A stretch of DNA of 64,000 nucleotides. Origin: Bin55 sp965205545. GTDB taxonomy: Bacteria; Pseudomonadota; Gammaproteobacteria; Pseudomonadales; Azotimanducaceae. The stretch lies in the NCBI GenBank assembly GCA_965205545.1, contig OZ242170.1, positions 1,426,001 to 1,490,000 on the forward strand, given 5' to 3'. The notes under the pieces are model-generated. The model had not been told where the DNA came from. It saw nothing but the letters and a program-made list of their open reading frames with translations, and did no database searches. The position numbers were made by a program, and so were the translations under genes. Positions 34,632 through 43,122 of the stretch are shown here, one piece after another; position 1 is the stretch's first letter; each line of letters begins with the position of its first letter.

Positions 34632-35279
34632 ATGAAGAAGGCTTTCATCACTTGGGGCGGCTGGAATGGCCACGAACCGGAACAGACGTCCGCAATTTTT
34701 GCTGAGATTCTGCGAGACGAAGGGTTCACCGTGACCGTATCGGATTCTCTGTCACCTCTGGAAGATCCAAAGTTCATGCATTCGCAGGACCTCGTCGTGC
34801 CCGTATGGACGATGTCAACGATTAGCAGAGAGCAAGAATCTGGTCTATTGACCGCAATTCGAGAGGGAACGGGTTGTGCTGGTTGGCACGGTGGCATGGC
34901 CGACTCGTTTCGTGCGAACGTCGAGTATCAGTTCATGGTCGGAGGCCAGTTCATCTGTCACCCGGGTGGAATCATCGACTACGAGGTCAACATTGCCAGC
35001 GACGACCCGATTGTCGCTGGTATTAGCGATTTCAGTATGAAATCGGAGCAATACTTCATGCACGTAGACCCATCAAATGACGTGCTGGCCACCACTACAT
35101 TCTCCGGCGAATATTGGGGAATTGACTGGGTGGAAGGAGTGAAAATGCCTGTTTGCTGGAAGAAACGCTACGGCAGCGGCAGGGTGTTCTACAGTTCATT
35201 AGGGCACGTTGCATTGGACTTCAACGTTCCAGAAGCCAAGGAAATCATGAAGCGTGGCATGTTGTGGTCAGCCCGCTAA
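34632..35279 (+). CDS. ThuA-like domain protein
   Basis: A 215-residue ThuA/trehalose-utilisation-like protein with a glutamine-amidotransferase-related flavodoxin-like fold. Landmarks are WGGWNGHEPEQTSAIFAEIL near the N-terminus, GCAGWHGGMADSF near 86-98 with the conserved Gly-His, GGQFICHPGG, and GRVFYSSLGHVALDF. Homologues lie in sugar operons with Gfo/Idh/MocA enzymes; ThuB is a 3-keto-sugar-forming dehydrogenase of that family. The chosen ATG is the second in-frame option, 7 nt after the preceding stop, with TAGGAA as ribosome site; upstream codons overlap the neighbour. It probably handles the product of the dehydrogenase. Confidence 0.85.
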   Translation: MKKAFITWGGWNGHEPEQTSAIFAEILRDEGFTVTVSDSLSPLEDPKFMHSQDLVVPVWTMSTISREQESGLLTAIREGTGCAGWHGGMADSFRANVEYQFMVGGQFICHPGGIIDYEVNIASDDPIVAGISDFSMKSEQYFMHVDPSNDVLATTTFSGEYWGIDWVEGVKMPVCWKKRYGSGRVFYSSLGHVALDFNVPEAKEIMKRGMLWSAR

Positions 35280-35442
35280 ACACTATTTCAAACCCATTTC
35301 CACAAAGCCAATTGTTAGTTCAATTCTGGTAAAATAACCGCTGCCCTCGACTTTGGTGAGGGCTGTCTAACCAATCGCTATCCGTGCTATTGCTATCGAT
35401 GCGGAAGTGTGCGCCAAACTTACTAACATATCGTAAACATTT

Positions 35443-35994
35443 ATGAGTCAATTTCTAGTCAGAGGTGCTCTCGATCACCCTCCGGTGCCACGCGACTCTA
35501 CGCCAAGACCGAGAAACTCGATCTTCCAATGGCTACTAGGCCGGACTAGCGGCAAGACAATCTTCGTCTATGACAAGCCATATCTCACTCGGTATTACCT
35601 TATTGGAAACGGGTCTGGAAGGACCTTTGAGGTCTACCTTCACCATATGCACAAGGTTGATGAGTTTCGTTGGTTGCACAACCATCCGTGGAATTGGTTC
35701 CTTTCTCTTGTGATTTCTGGCTCCTATTGGCAGGAGACCTTCAATTCCAATACCCGTCGACACTGTCGACAGCACATCCGCTTGTTCAATCTATTCAGGA
35801 GAGCATCTCAATACCACGCCATACGCGAGCTGCCTAAAGGAAGTGCTTGGACGCTGGTAGTTGCACCACCAAAAAGACGAAACTATGAGTGGGGGTATTG
35901 GGATCCCGCCAGCGAGACCCACATCGACGATGCAACCATAGGGCACGAGTCGGCAACTACGGTTACCTTTGGTAGAAAAACGCTGCTGGATTGA
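35443..35994 (+). CDS. cupin-like protein of the 'HxHPW' family
   Basis: A 183-residue protein with a single predicted cupin-type beta barrel. LTRYYLIGNG leads to YLHHMHKVDEFRWLHNHPWNW (split here as YLHHMHKVDE and LHNHPWNW, about residues 64-87), which supplies several His plausible as metal ligands. ISGSYWQE and GSAWTLVVAPPKRRNYEWG resemble the later strands. Related proteins with 'LHDHPW' are found in phages and scattered bacteria and are mostly unannotated. The gene is preceded by a 163-nt gap with no clear promoter and ends 4 nt from the convergent clpB stop. The substrate is unknown. Confidence 0.65.
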   Translation: MSQFLVRGALDHPPVPRDSTPRPRNSIFQWLLGRTSGKTIFVYDKPYLTRYYLIGNGSGRTFEVYLHHMHKVDEFRWLHNHPWNWFLSLVISGSYWQETFNSNTRRHCRQHIRLFNLFRRASQYHAIRELPKGSAWTLVVAPPKRRNYEWGYWDPASETHIDDATIGHESATTVTFGRKTLLD

Positions 35995-35998
35995 TCTC

Positions 35999-38632
35999 CT
36001 ACGCCAACTCCTCTGAAGGGGTCTCCGATGAAGACTCGTCCGCAGATTCTTTCCATTCTGGTTGGAAGTTGAATTCACCGTCAGCGACGTCCACGATGAT
36101 CTTGCTTCCAGGCACAAACTCCCCCGCGAGAAGCTTCTTCGCCATGGGATTCTCGATTCGCTGCTGAATGGTACGCTTCAAAGGACGTGCTCCGTAAACC
36201 AAATCGAATCCCGCTTCGCCAAGAAGATCAATTGCCGAACGTGAAACTTCGATCTCCAATCCCTGTGCTTGAACCCGATTGCTCAAATACCGAATCTGGA
36301 TTTCAGCAATTCGACGGATGTGTTCATTGCGCAGCGTGTGAAAGACTACGACCTCATCGATTCTGTTTATGAACTCTGGCCTAAAGTGTCCTTGAACAAC
36401 ATTCATGACCTTGTCCTTCATAGTGTCGTAATGCTGACTCACGTTTTCTTGAATCACATCCGACCCCAGATTGGAGGTCATGACGACGACAGTGTTCCTG
36501 AAGTCGACCGTGCGCCCTTGACCGTCGGTCAGACGCCCGTCCTCTAGGACCTGTAACAGGATATTGAAGACATCTGGATGTGCCTTTTCAATTTCGTCTA
36601 GCAACAGCACCGAATATGGTTTGCGTCGGACCTTTTCTGTAAGGTAGCCGCCTTCGTCATAGCCCACGTAGCCCGGCGGCGCACCGATCATTCGAGCAAC
36701 CGAGTGCTTCTCCATGAACTCCGACATGTCTAGTCGTACAAAAGCCGATTCGGAGTCAAACAGAAATTCCGCCAGAGCTTTGCACAATTCAGTTTTGCCG
36801 ACTCCAGTCGGTCCAAGAAACAGGAAAGACCCATTAGGCCTATTCTCCTCGGAGAGTCCAGCTCTGCTGCGCCGTATCGCATCTGAAACAACGGCAACAG
36901 CTTCATCTTGGCCCACGACTCTTTGATGCAGCACATCCTCAAGATGCAGAAGTTTCTCTCGTTCACTTTGTAGCATCCGTGCGACGGGTATGCCAGTCCA
37001 CGCAGACACCACTGCGGCAATTTCGTCCGCGGTGACTTTGGTGCGCAGCAGTTTGAGTGTCTCCTCTGACGCATCGGAATCATCTGAGGCCGCTGCTGCC
37101 CTCTCCAATTCTGGAATGCGACCGTAGCGCAACTCTGACATGCGAGCCAGGTCGCCACGGCGCTCCGCGGCTTCGTATTCCAATCGCGCCGCTTCCAGCT
37201 GCTCCTTTACGTGATGAGTACTCTCGACCAGACTTTTTTCCGATTGGAGGATCTTGTTGAGGCTCGTCAATTCTTGCTCGGCCTCTTCTATAGCGCCATC
37301 CAAGTCTTGAAGCCTCAAAGTGGAGGCTTCGTCTTTTTCATGCTTGAGTGACTCTCGTTCCATCTTCAACTGAATAAGGCGTCTATCCAAACGGTCGATG
37401 GTTTCTGGCTTCGAATCGATTTCCATACGAATCCGACTAGCCGCCTCGTCCACGAGGTCGATCGCTTTGTCCGGTAGCTGTCGATCCGAAATATATCGGT
37501 GCGAAAGTGTTGCCGCTGCCACAAGCGCGGGATCTGTTATTTCTACTCCATGGTGGACTTCGTAGCGCTCATTTAGTCCACGCAGGATCGCAATGGTGTC
37601 CTCGACCGAGGGTTCATCCAATTGGACACGCTGAAATCTCCGTTCCAACGCTGCATCCTTCTCAATGTATTTGCGATACTCGTTCAGTGTTGTCGCCCCG
37701 ACACATCGAAGCTCGCCTCGAGCAAGCGCAGGCTTCAACATGTTTCCAGCGTCCAAAGACCCTTCAGCCGAACCTGCTCCCACAACGGTATGGAGTTCAT
37801 CGACGAACAGAATGATTCGGCCATCTTCATGCGACAAATCGTCAAGCAATGCCTTCATGCGTTCCTCGAACTCGCCGCGGTATTTAGCTCCCGCAACCAT
37901 GGCGCCCATGTCAAGGGCAAGAACGCGCATGGCTTTCATGCTTTCGGGTACTGTTCTATTGACTATGCGTTGCGCCAGTCCCTCCACAACTGCAGTTTTT
38001 CCTACTCCGGGCTCGCCGATCAGCACAGGATTGTTCTTGGTGCGTCGCTGCAAGACCTGAAGCGTGCGTCGAATTTCGTCGTCTCGACCGATGACTGGAT
38101 CAAGCTTTCCGCTCTCAGCGCGTTCGGTCAAGTCAATCGTGTATTTTTCCAATGCGCCGCGGTTTTCCTCCGCGCTCTGATCGTCGACTGAGGCACCCTT
38201 CCTAATTCTTGCAACGGCTGACTCCAGAGAATCTCGAGTAACTCCGTTGCTGGTCAACAGATCAGCCAATGCATCTCTTATTTCAAACAGTGCGAGCACA
38301 AAGAGCTCGCTTGCAATAAATGTGTCTTCGTTCTGCTGGGCAAGCTTGTCGGATGAATTGAGGGCCTTTTGAAGTTCTCGGCTCTGCAAGAGCTGTCCAT
38401 CGGTGCCGGTGACCTGCGGCAATGAACTCAGCTTGGCTTGCAGATCTTGGTGAATTTTCTCTATGTCCCCACCTGCAGAAGCAAGGATCTTCGGAATCGT
38501 GCCGTCCGATTGAGTGCACATGGCCTGGAGCACGTGCGCGGGCTCCACAATTTGGTGCTCGTGCTTAAGCGCCAGACTGTGGGCATCCTGCAATGCCCGC
38601 TGAAATCCACTTGTTAATTGCTCGAAACGCAT
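35999..38632 (-). CDS. clpB: ATP-dependent disaggregase ClpB
   Basis: An 877-residue AAA+ chaperone that reactivates aggregated proteins with DnaK. It has an N-terminal Clp-N domain (1-145), NBD1 with GEPGVGKT (about 204-211), a coiled-coil middle domain (about 400-530) and NBD2 with GPTGVGKT. The C-terminal small domain ends with a serine- and glutamate-rich tail. GSF-type pore residues (KYRGEFE in NBD1, GYVGYDEGG in NBD2) are present. The ATG giving MRFEQLTSGFQRAL matches E. coli ClpB. The GTG five codons earlier is not needed. A sigma32-like promoter lies just upstream. Confidence 0.97.
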   Translation of the reverse strand: MRFEQLTSGFQRALQDAHSLALKHEHQIVEPAHVLQAMCTQSDGTIPKILASAGGDIEKIHQDLQAKLSSLPQVTGTDGQLLQSRELQKALNSSDKLAQQNEDTFIASELFVLALFEIRDALADLLTSNGVTRDSLESAVARIRKGASVDDQSAEENRGALEKYTIDLTERAESGKLDPVIGRDDEIRRTLQVLQRRTKNNPVLIGEPGVGKTAVVEGLAQRIVNRTVPESMKAMRVLALDMGAMVAGAKYRGEFEERMKALLDDLSHEDGRIILFVDELHTVVGAGSAEGSLDAGNMLKPALARGELRCVGATTLNEYRKYIEKDAALERRFQRVQLDEPSVEDTIAILRGLNERYEVHHGVEITDPALVAAATLSHRYISDRQLPDKAIDLVDEAASRIRMEIDSKPETIDRLDRRLIQLKMERESLKHEKDEASTLRLQDLDGAIEEAEQELTSLNKILQSEKSLVESTHHVKEQLEAARLEYEAAERRGDLARMSELRYGRIPELERAAAASDDSDASEETLKLLRTKVTADEIAAVVSAWTGIPVARMLQSEREKLLHLEDVLHQRVVGQDEAVAVVSDAIRRSRAGLSEENRPNGSFLFLGPTGVGKTELCKALAEFLFDSESAFVRLDMSEFMEKHSVARMIGAPPGYVGYDEGGYLTEKVRRKPYSVLLLDEIEKAHPDVFNILLQVLEDGRLTDGQGRTVDFRNTVVVMTSNLGSDVIQENVSQHYDTMKDKVMNVVQGHFRPEFINRIDEVVVFHTLRNEHIRRIAEIQIRYLSNRVQAQGLEIEVSRSAIDLLGEAGFDLVYGARPLKRTIQQRIENPMAKKLLAGEFVPGSKIIVDVADGEFNFQPEWKESADESSSETPSEELA

Positions 38633-38663
38633 TTGACTGCTTTCCACTCTATGTTGTTTATTG

Positions 38664-38691
38664 ATTTGGGGGCATTTTTGTGGAATGCAAG
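38664..38691 (-). promoter_or_regulatory. candidate sigma32 (heat-shock) promoter of clpB
   Basis: On the minus strand CTTGCA (38691-38686) is followed after 13 nt by CCCCCAAAT (38672-38664), close to the sigma32 consensus CTTGAA-N13/14-CCCCATNT. It lies about 32 nt before the clpB ATG. ClpB is a sigma32 gene in enterobacteria, so the position fits. The match has one mismatch in the -35 and two in the -10. Confidence 0.5.
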
Positions 38692-38780
38692 TTGATCGAC
38701 GTGAGTCGCTACGGAACGAAAAGTGAAGTGATTCTGGTAGCTAGTCTAAGACCGGTTGGGATCGACATTTGAGTTACTGA

Positions 38781-38796
38781 GGTTCCACGTGGAACC
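38781..38796. promoter_or_regulatory. parS-like centromere palindrome
   Basis: GGTTCCACGTGGAACC is a perfect 16-bp palindrome whose 14-bp core GTTCCACGTGGAAC fits the parS consensus (GTTNCACGTGNAAC) that ParB binds in B. subtilis, Pseudomonas and other bacteria. It lies in a non-coding stretch upstream of clpB. If real, it would place this window in the origin-proximal part of the chromosome. parA and parB are not in the window. Confidence 0.65.
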
Positions 38797-38945
38797 TATG
38801 TACTAATAACCAGTAATCTCTAGGTATCTGACAGAGAACGTAGATTAGGTTGGAGTGTGCGGAATAGCGTAGTGCGCAAATGAGCTACGGTCATTCCAGC
38901 TTACCCACTCACCTGTCAGCCGCTACAAGTTTAACCCCACCATAA

Positions 38946-39001
38946 TCCCTCGTTTTGCGGTTTGAGGGACTTCTCCATCGTCTAGGAACTCGTTGCTAGA
39001 C
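38946..39001 (-). repeat. two short hairpins downstream of nfeD
   Basis: TCCCTC (38946-38951) pairs with GAGGGA (38964-38969), and GTCTAG (38980-38985) pairs with CTAGAC (38996-39001). They lie 140-200 nt downstream of the nfeD stop in the direction of that transcript and could be 3'-end hairpins. Neither is followed by a run of T on the minus strand, so they are weak as intrinsic terminators. Confidence 0.3.
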
Positions 39002-39139
39002 TTCTATCGTCCAATGCGTTGGTAATGGATCGAAGTAGACTTGTGGACAGTGCAGTGCTCTTCCGTATTAGCAACGTACGGGAGTGCTACGAGGATGTTG
39101 TCGGTCGCTTGCAAGTTGGCGAGCTGATACTAAATGGAA

Positions 39140-39580
39140 TCAAGCTACTGGCTCCACCTCTATGACACGAGTGGTTCCTCCAACGATTCGCACGCGCGCG
39201 CCTTCTTCAACGTCAGCATTTGAACGTACCGTCCACAATGTGTCGCCAATCAGGGTCTTTGTTTCGTTGTTTGCACTCAAGGGCTCTTTCAATACAAACT
39301 GCTGGCCAACCATGGCACCCACTTTGTCGTGCAAATCCACGCCCGATTGGGGATCAGTAGACCGGAAGAACCGAAAATAAACGTATGTCGCTACCGTCGC
39401 CGCAATGGCGAATACTACAATTTGGGGGACAATCCCGAGTGCGGGGAACAACCAGGTCACGGCAGCCATTCCTATAGCTGCAACCGCTGCGCCCAAGAGA
39501 AACCCGCTGGCGCCAAGAACCTCAATGATTCCCAGAACGACCCCGATTCCAAGCCAGATTAATGCGGGTGAGACTTCCAT
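39140..39580 (-). CDS. NfeD-family membrane protein
   Basis: A 146-residue NfeD/YbbK-like protein. Two to three hydrophobic segments (about 5-35 and 37-70) precede a soluble OB-fold domain (about 85-146, with VGQQFVLKEPLS and GDTLWTVRSNADVEEGARVRIV). These proteins accompany SPFH/band-7 proteins and are thought to help assemble or anchor them in membrane microdomains; the precise role is unsettled. It follows the band-7 gene after 2 nt, the standard qmcA-nfeD arrangement. Confidence 0.9.
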   Translation of the reverse strand: MEVSPALIWLGIGVVLGIIEVLGASGFLLGAAVAAIGMAAVTWLFPALGIVPQIVVFAIAATVATYVYFRFFRSTDPQSGVDLHDKVGAMVGQQFVLKEPLSANNETKTLIGDTLWTVRSNADVEEGARVRIVGGTTRVIEVEPVA

Positions 39581-39582
39581 TC

Positions 39583-40521
39583 TTAGCTCCGAGAGGTACC
39601 TGAGTCCTTGCCAACAAAATCTTTGGCAATCTCGCCTATTCCAGCGATAGAACCAATGACGCTTGATGCTTCCAAAGGAATCATCATGACCTTGTTGTTG
39701 CTTGACTCCGCCAATTGACCTAACGCTTCAACGTATTTTTGCGCAACGAAGTAATTGATCGCCCGGCTGTCGCCTTGCGCGATCGCATTCGAAACCATCT
39801 TAGTAGCTTCTGCTTCCGCTTGAGCCAATCTCTCTCGAGCTTCTGCTTCGCGTATCGATGCCTGCAACTCACCTTCTGCCTTGAGGATCTCCGCTTGCTT
39901 CTGGCCTTCCGCGACCTTAATCGCCGCTTCACGTTCGCCTTCGGCCTCCAGGATTTGCGCTCGCTTCTCCCGTTCTGCCTTCATTTGTTGCGCCATGGCA
40001 TTGACGAGGTCTTGCGGAGGTGTGACATCTCGAATTTCGATCCGAGTCACCTTTGTTCCCCACGGATCCGTAGCCAAGTCCACCTTCTTCAGCAGCTCGA
40101 TATTTATGCGATCACGGTTCGAGAGTATTTCGTCGAGTTCCATCGATCCTAATACAGCACGAATGTTGGTCATGACCAAGTTTCTAGCAGCTAGCGTCAA
40201 GTCGTTGATTTGGTACGCGGCCTTCGCGGCGTCCAGTACCTGGTAGAAGCAGATGGCATCACATGTGACCAACGCGTTATCGGCAGAGATCACGTCCTGA
40301 GCAGGGATATCGAGCACTTGCTCCATCATGTTGAATTTTCTGCCAACAGCTTCAACGATGGGAGTTAGCAGGTTCAAACCGGGAGTTATGGTGCGTGTGT
40401 ACTTGCCAAACCTCTCTACAGTCCAGTGATACCCTTGCGGCACAACACGAATAGATCGAAGAATGACAACTAATGCAAGCAGAAGGATTACTCCTGCAAC
40501 GATCAATGGCCAAAGGTTCAC
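39583..40521 (-). CDS. qmcA: SPFH/Band 7 (QmcA/paraslipin-type) protein
   Basis: A 312-residue inner-membrane SPFH protein. Residues 5-22 form a single N-terminal membrane anchor. The SPFH domain (about 25-180, with VPQGYHWTVERFGKYTRTI and PGLNLLTPIVEAVGRKFNMMEQVLDIPAQ) is followed by a long Glu/Ala/Lys-rich coiled coil (about 180-255). Family members form large ring or cage assemblies that contact FtsH-type proteases. The start is GTG at 40521, with the anchor placed correctly. nfeD follows after 2 nt. Confidence 0.9.
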   Translation of the reverse strand: MNLWPLIVAGVILLLALVVILRSIRVVPQGYHWTVERFGKYTRTITPGLNLLTPIVEAVGRKFNMMEQVLDIPAQDVISADNALVTCDAICFYQVLDAAKAAYQINDLTLAARNLVMTNIRAVLGSMELDEILSNRDRINIELLKKVDLATDPWGTKVTRIEIRDVTPPQDLVNAMAQQMKAEREKRAQILEAEGEREAAIKVAEGQKQAEILKAEGELQASIREAEARERLAQAEAEATKMVSNAIAQGDSRAINYFVAQKYVEALGQLAESSNNKVMMIPLEASSVIGSIAGIGEIAKDFVGKDSGTSRS

Positions 40522-40699
40522 TTCATTTAACGCCTAATTCAAGACTTGGAAATACATTATGTCAAATAGCAGGGCTAGCGAATGCACGGGAAGCAAAACG
40601 CCTTTAGTGGGCAGGAAGAGTCAATCTTGAGCGTACCAACTAGCTGCGAGAATCAGAATCTTGGCCAGCGACACCCTGACGGTGAGAAAGCTACGTTGC

Positions 40700-41914
40700 T
40701 CAATTGCTGGAGCCTGAGGGAACTTCGTTGAAAGGCACTCCCTTATCCACGCGAATGTCCTGGGGCAAACCCAATACACGTTCCGCCAAAATGTTCAGCA
40801 TGATTTCATCCGATCCTCCGGCAATACGGATCCCAGGAGCATTCATGTACGTGCCGGTGTAAATCCCTCCTCCCATCGCTGTTGCACGATCCTCCAAAAT
40901 GCCGGACATTTCCAGCAAGTCGATAGCGAAAGATGCCATGTCCTGGGACTTGGATGCGCCAACATATTTACCAATGGAGTTTTCGGGGCCTGGCGTCTCC
41001 CCCCGAGACAACGCGGTCAGTGAGCGATAGCCCGTGTACTTCAATCCTGACTCCTGACAATACCAGTTTGCAAGCGCTGATCGAACCTGCGCGTTTTCAA
41101 TTGCGGGACGTTCATCTATGGCTAGCTTTTGGGCCAATCGAAATACACGGTCGAATCCAACACCTCCGCCCCCTCCTCCGATTGCAGCTCTCTCGTTCAT
41201 CAACGTCGTCAACGACACTTGCCAACCTTGCCCCACTGCACCCAATCGCTGCTCGTCGGGAATGCGTACATCGGTGAAAAACACCTCATTGAAGTTTGCT
41301 CCGCCTGAAATTTGCTTGATTGGCTTGATTTCCACACCCGGTGATTTCATATCCACGAAAAAGTAGGTCAGTCCCTTGTGCTTCGGAACTGTCGGATCTG
41401 TACGGACCACCAAAATGCCATAGTCGCTATAGTGGGCCCCGGACGTCCAGATCTTTTGGCCGTTGATAATCCAATCATTACCATCGCGTTCCGCACGAGT
41501 CCGAATGCCTGCCAAATCGGATCCTGCCGAAGGTTCACTGAACAGCTGGCACCAGATATGCTCGCCGGATGCTAATGGAGGCAAATGAAACCGCTTTTGG
41601 TCTTCAGTTGCCCAGCTCATCATGGTGGGAGCAGCCATACCCTGACCAATCTGAAAAATCCCCGTTGGAACAGGGTGTTTCGATTCCTCCTGATTCCAAA
41701 TGACGCTCTGGATAGCCGTTGCGTCGCGGCCACCGTATTCCTTGGGCCACCGTATGCAAGCCCAACCCGCGTCGTACTTGCGCTTTTGCCAGAGCTTGCT
41801 CTGTTGAATTTCTCCAAGACCGGCAAGCTCTTCTCGAGTTGGTGCGTGTTGCTCCAGCCACTCTGCAACTTCAGCCCGAAACTCGGCTTCCTGGGGGGTA
41901 TCGTTGAAGTCCAT
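40700..41914 (-). CDS. acyl-CoA dehydrogenase, larger subunit of a pair
   Basis: A 404-residue acyl-CoA dehydrogenase with the usual N-terminal helical, middle beta and C-terminal helical domains. LFSEPSAGSDLAGIRTRAERDG near 135-155 and NGQKIWTSGAHYSDYG near 168 are FAD/substrate signatures. GGSDEIMLNILAERVLGLP near the end is the canonical C-terminal block. A TAGGAGATA ribosome site precedes the ATG. It lies 12 nt downstream of a second, shorter homologue on the same strand. Adjacent paired ACADs often form mixed tetramers (alpha2beta2), as shown for the cholesterol side-chain enzymes of Mycobacterium. The substrate is unknown. Confidence 0.88.
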   Translation of the reverse strand: MDFNDTPQEAEFRAEVAEWLEQHAPTREELAGLGEIQQSKLWQKRKYDAGWACIRWPKEYGGRDATAIQSVIWNQEESKHPVPTGIFQIGQGMAAPTMMSWATEDQKRFHLPPLASGEHIWCQLFSEPSAGSDLAGIRTRAERDGNDWIINGQKIWTSGAHYSDYGILVVRTDPTVPKHKGLTYFFVDMKSPGVEIKPIKQISGGANFNEVFFTDVRIPDEQRLGAVGQGWQVSLTTLMNERAAIGGGGGGVGFDRVFRLAQKLAIDERPAIENAQVRSALANWYCQESGLKYTGYRSLTALSRGETPGPENSIGKYVGASKSQDMASFAIDLLEMSGILEDRATAMGGGIYTGTYMNAPGIRIAGGSDEIMLNILAERVLGLPQDIRVDKGVPFNEVPSGSSN

Positions 41915-41926
41915 TCCAAATATCTC

Positions 41927-43048
41927 CTATGCTGATGCCAATCGGTTGCTTTGCTCATAGGCCGCGACCAACCTATCCTGCCACCACATTTCACTACCAA
42001 TTCCAACGGATAGCAACTTTGCACGCCGATAGTAGAGCTGACAATCGAATTCCCACGTGAATCCCATTCCTCCGTGAGTCTGAATGTTCTCCTTGGAGGC
42101 GAAGTAGTAGGCTTGTGTGGCGCTTACTCGTGCAGTGGCAGCAGCAAGCGGCAAATCCGCTTCGGATCCAGCCAATGCCCATGCTCCGTAGTAGCAATTC
42201 GACCGGGCCAGAGTGTTCTTTACATAAACATTCGCCAACTTATGCTTGATGGCTTGGAAACCTCCTATCGGTCGACCAAAGGCATATCGATTCAATGCAT
42301 ATTCCTTGGCTTGGTCCAATGCAGCTTGGCATCCACCGACCTGCTCCCATGCAAAGAGCACCGCGGCGCGGTCTAGCAATTGGTTGACCAGGGACCACCC
42401 GGTTCCTTCGCTACCCAATAACTCAGCTTTATTGCCTTCAAAGGTCAGCTCTGCATGAGATCTCGAGGGGTCAATGACATTAACGCGTCGTGTGGCGACG
42501 TCGCCAAGTTCCGCAAGGTAAACGCTGGCGCCATCTCCAACATTGCTTCGCGCAACTACAACCGCAAAGTCGGCGATGTCTCCATCTGGAACCGCGATCT
42601 TTTTGCCCGTGATCGAGCTTCCGTCAAACGATGTTGTCAGAGTGCTGGGTGTGGGCCGGCCCTCTCGCTCCGAAAGTGCAAACGTGCCAATAGACTCCCC
42701 GCTAGCTAGGCGGGGCAACCATTTCTGTCGTTGTGCAGTTGATCCGGCCAAAAGCAATGCCTCGGTTGCAAGGTATACCGAACTCGAGAAGGGTATTGGC
42801 GCCAGAGCACGACCCAATTCCTCGGCAATAACCGAAAGCTCGTAATAGGTCATTCCCAAGCCGCCGTGATCTTGGGGTATGACCGTCGAAAGCCAACCTA
42901 GCTCAGCAATTTTTTGCCAAAGGACTTTGTCATATGAATCCGTTCCTTCCAAAATCTTGCGAACGGCCGATAGAGGGCAATTTTCATTGAGAAATCCTCT
43001 TGCCTGTTCCCGCAATAGATTCTGTTCCTGCGAAAACTCGAAATTCAA
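41927..43048 (-). CDS. acyl-CoA dehydrogenase, smaller subunit of a pair
   Basis: A 373-residue acyl-CoA dehydrogenase homologue, first gene of a two-gene operon. The N-terminal domain begins FEFSQEQNLLREQARGFLNE and the C-terminal part has NIQTHGGMGFTWEFDCQLYYRRAK, typical of the FadE28/ChsE-like partner subunit. The middle domain loop SEREGRPTPSTLTTS replaces the usual flavin-contact motif 'TEPxxGSD', which supports a partner role with one FAD shared across the dimer. The start is TTG with AGGAGG four nt upstream, an unusually good site. It is divergent from nadE with 74 nt between. Confidence 0.85.
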   Translation of the reverse strand: MNFEFSQEQNLLREQARGFLNENCPLSAVRKILEGTDSYDKVLWQKIAELGWLSTVIPQDHGGLGMTYYELSVIAEELGRALAPIPFSSSVYLATEALLLAGSTAQRQKWLPRLASGESIGTFALSEREGRPTPSTLTTSFDGSSITGKKIAVPDGDIADFAVVVARSNVGDGASVYLAELGDVATRRVNVIDPSRSHAELTFEGNKAELLGSEGTGWSLVNQLLDRAAVLFAWEQVGGCQAALDQAKEYALNRYAFGRPIGGFQAIKHKLANVYVKNTLARSNCYYGAWALAGSEADLPLAAATARVSATQAYYFASKENIQTHGGMGFTWEFDCQLYYRRAKLLSVGIGSEMWWQDRLVAAYEQSNRLASA

Positions 43049-43122
43049 TAGTCCTCCTAACTTGAATGGTTGCGGCTGGTGTTTTGGGGCTTGGATTTTA
43101 CTCGGTGATATAGACTTGACCC

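Larger units (their letters stand above)
38633..39139. other. long non-coding stretch upstream of clpB
   Basis: About 500 nt with no convincing gene. It holds the sigma32-like promoter, the parS-like palindrome and two short hairpins. A 46-codon plus-strand frame starting at 39025 overlaps the end of nfeD and is treated as chance. Confidence 0.6.

Noticed and set aside
39025..39163. 46-codon plus-strand frame next to nfeD
   Set aside because: It overlaps the 3' end of nfeD on the opposite strand, has no ribosome site and no family resemblance.
40743..40751. TTATCCACG, a DnaA-box-like 9-mer
   Set aside because: It is a single copy within an acyl-CoA dehydrogenase gene; no cluster or AT-rich unwinding region accompanies it.
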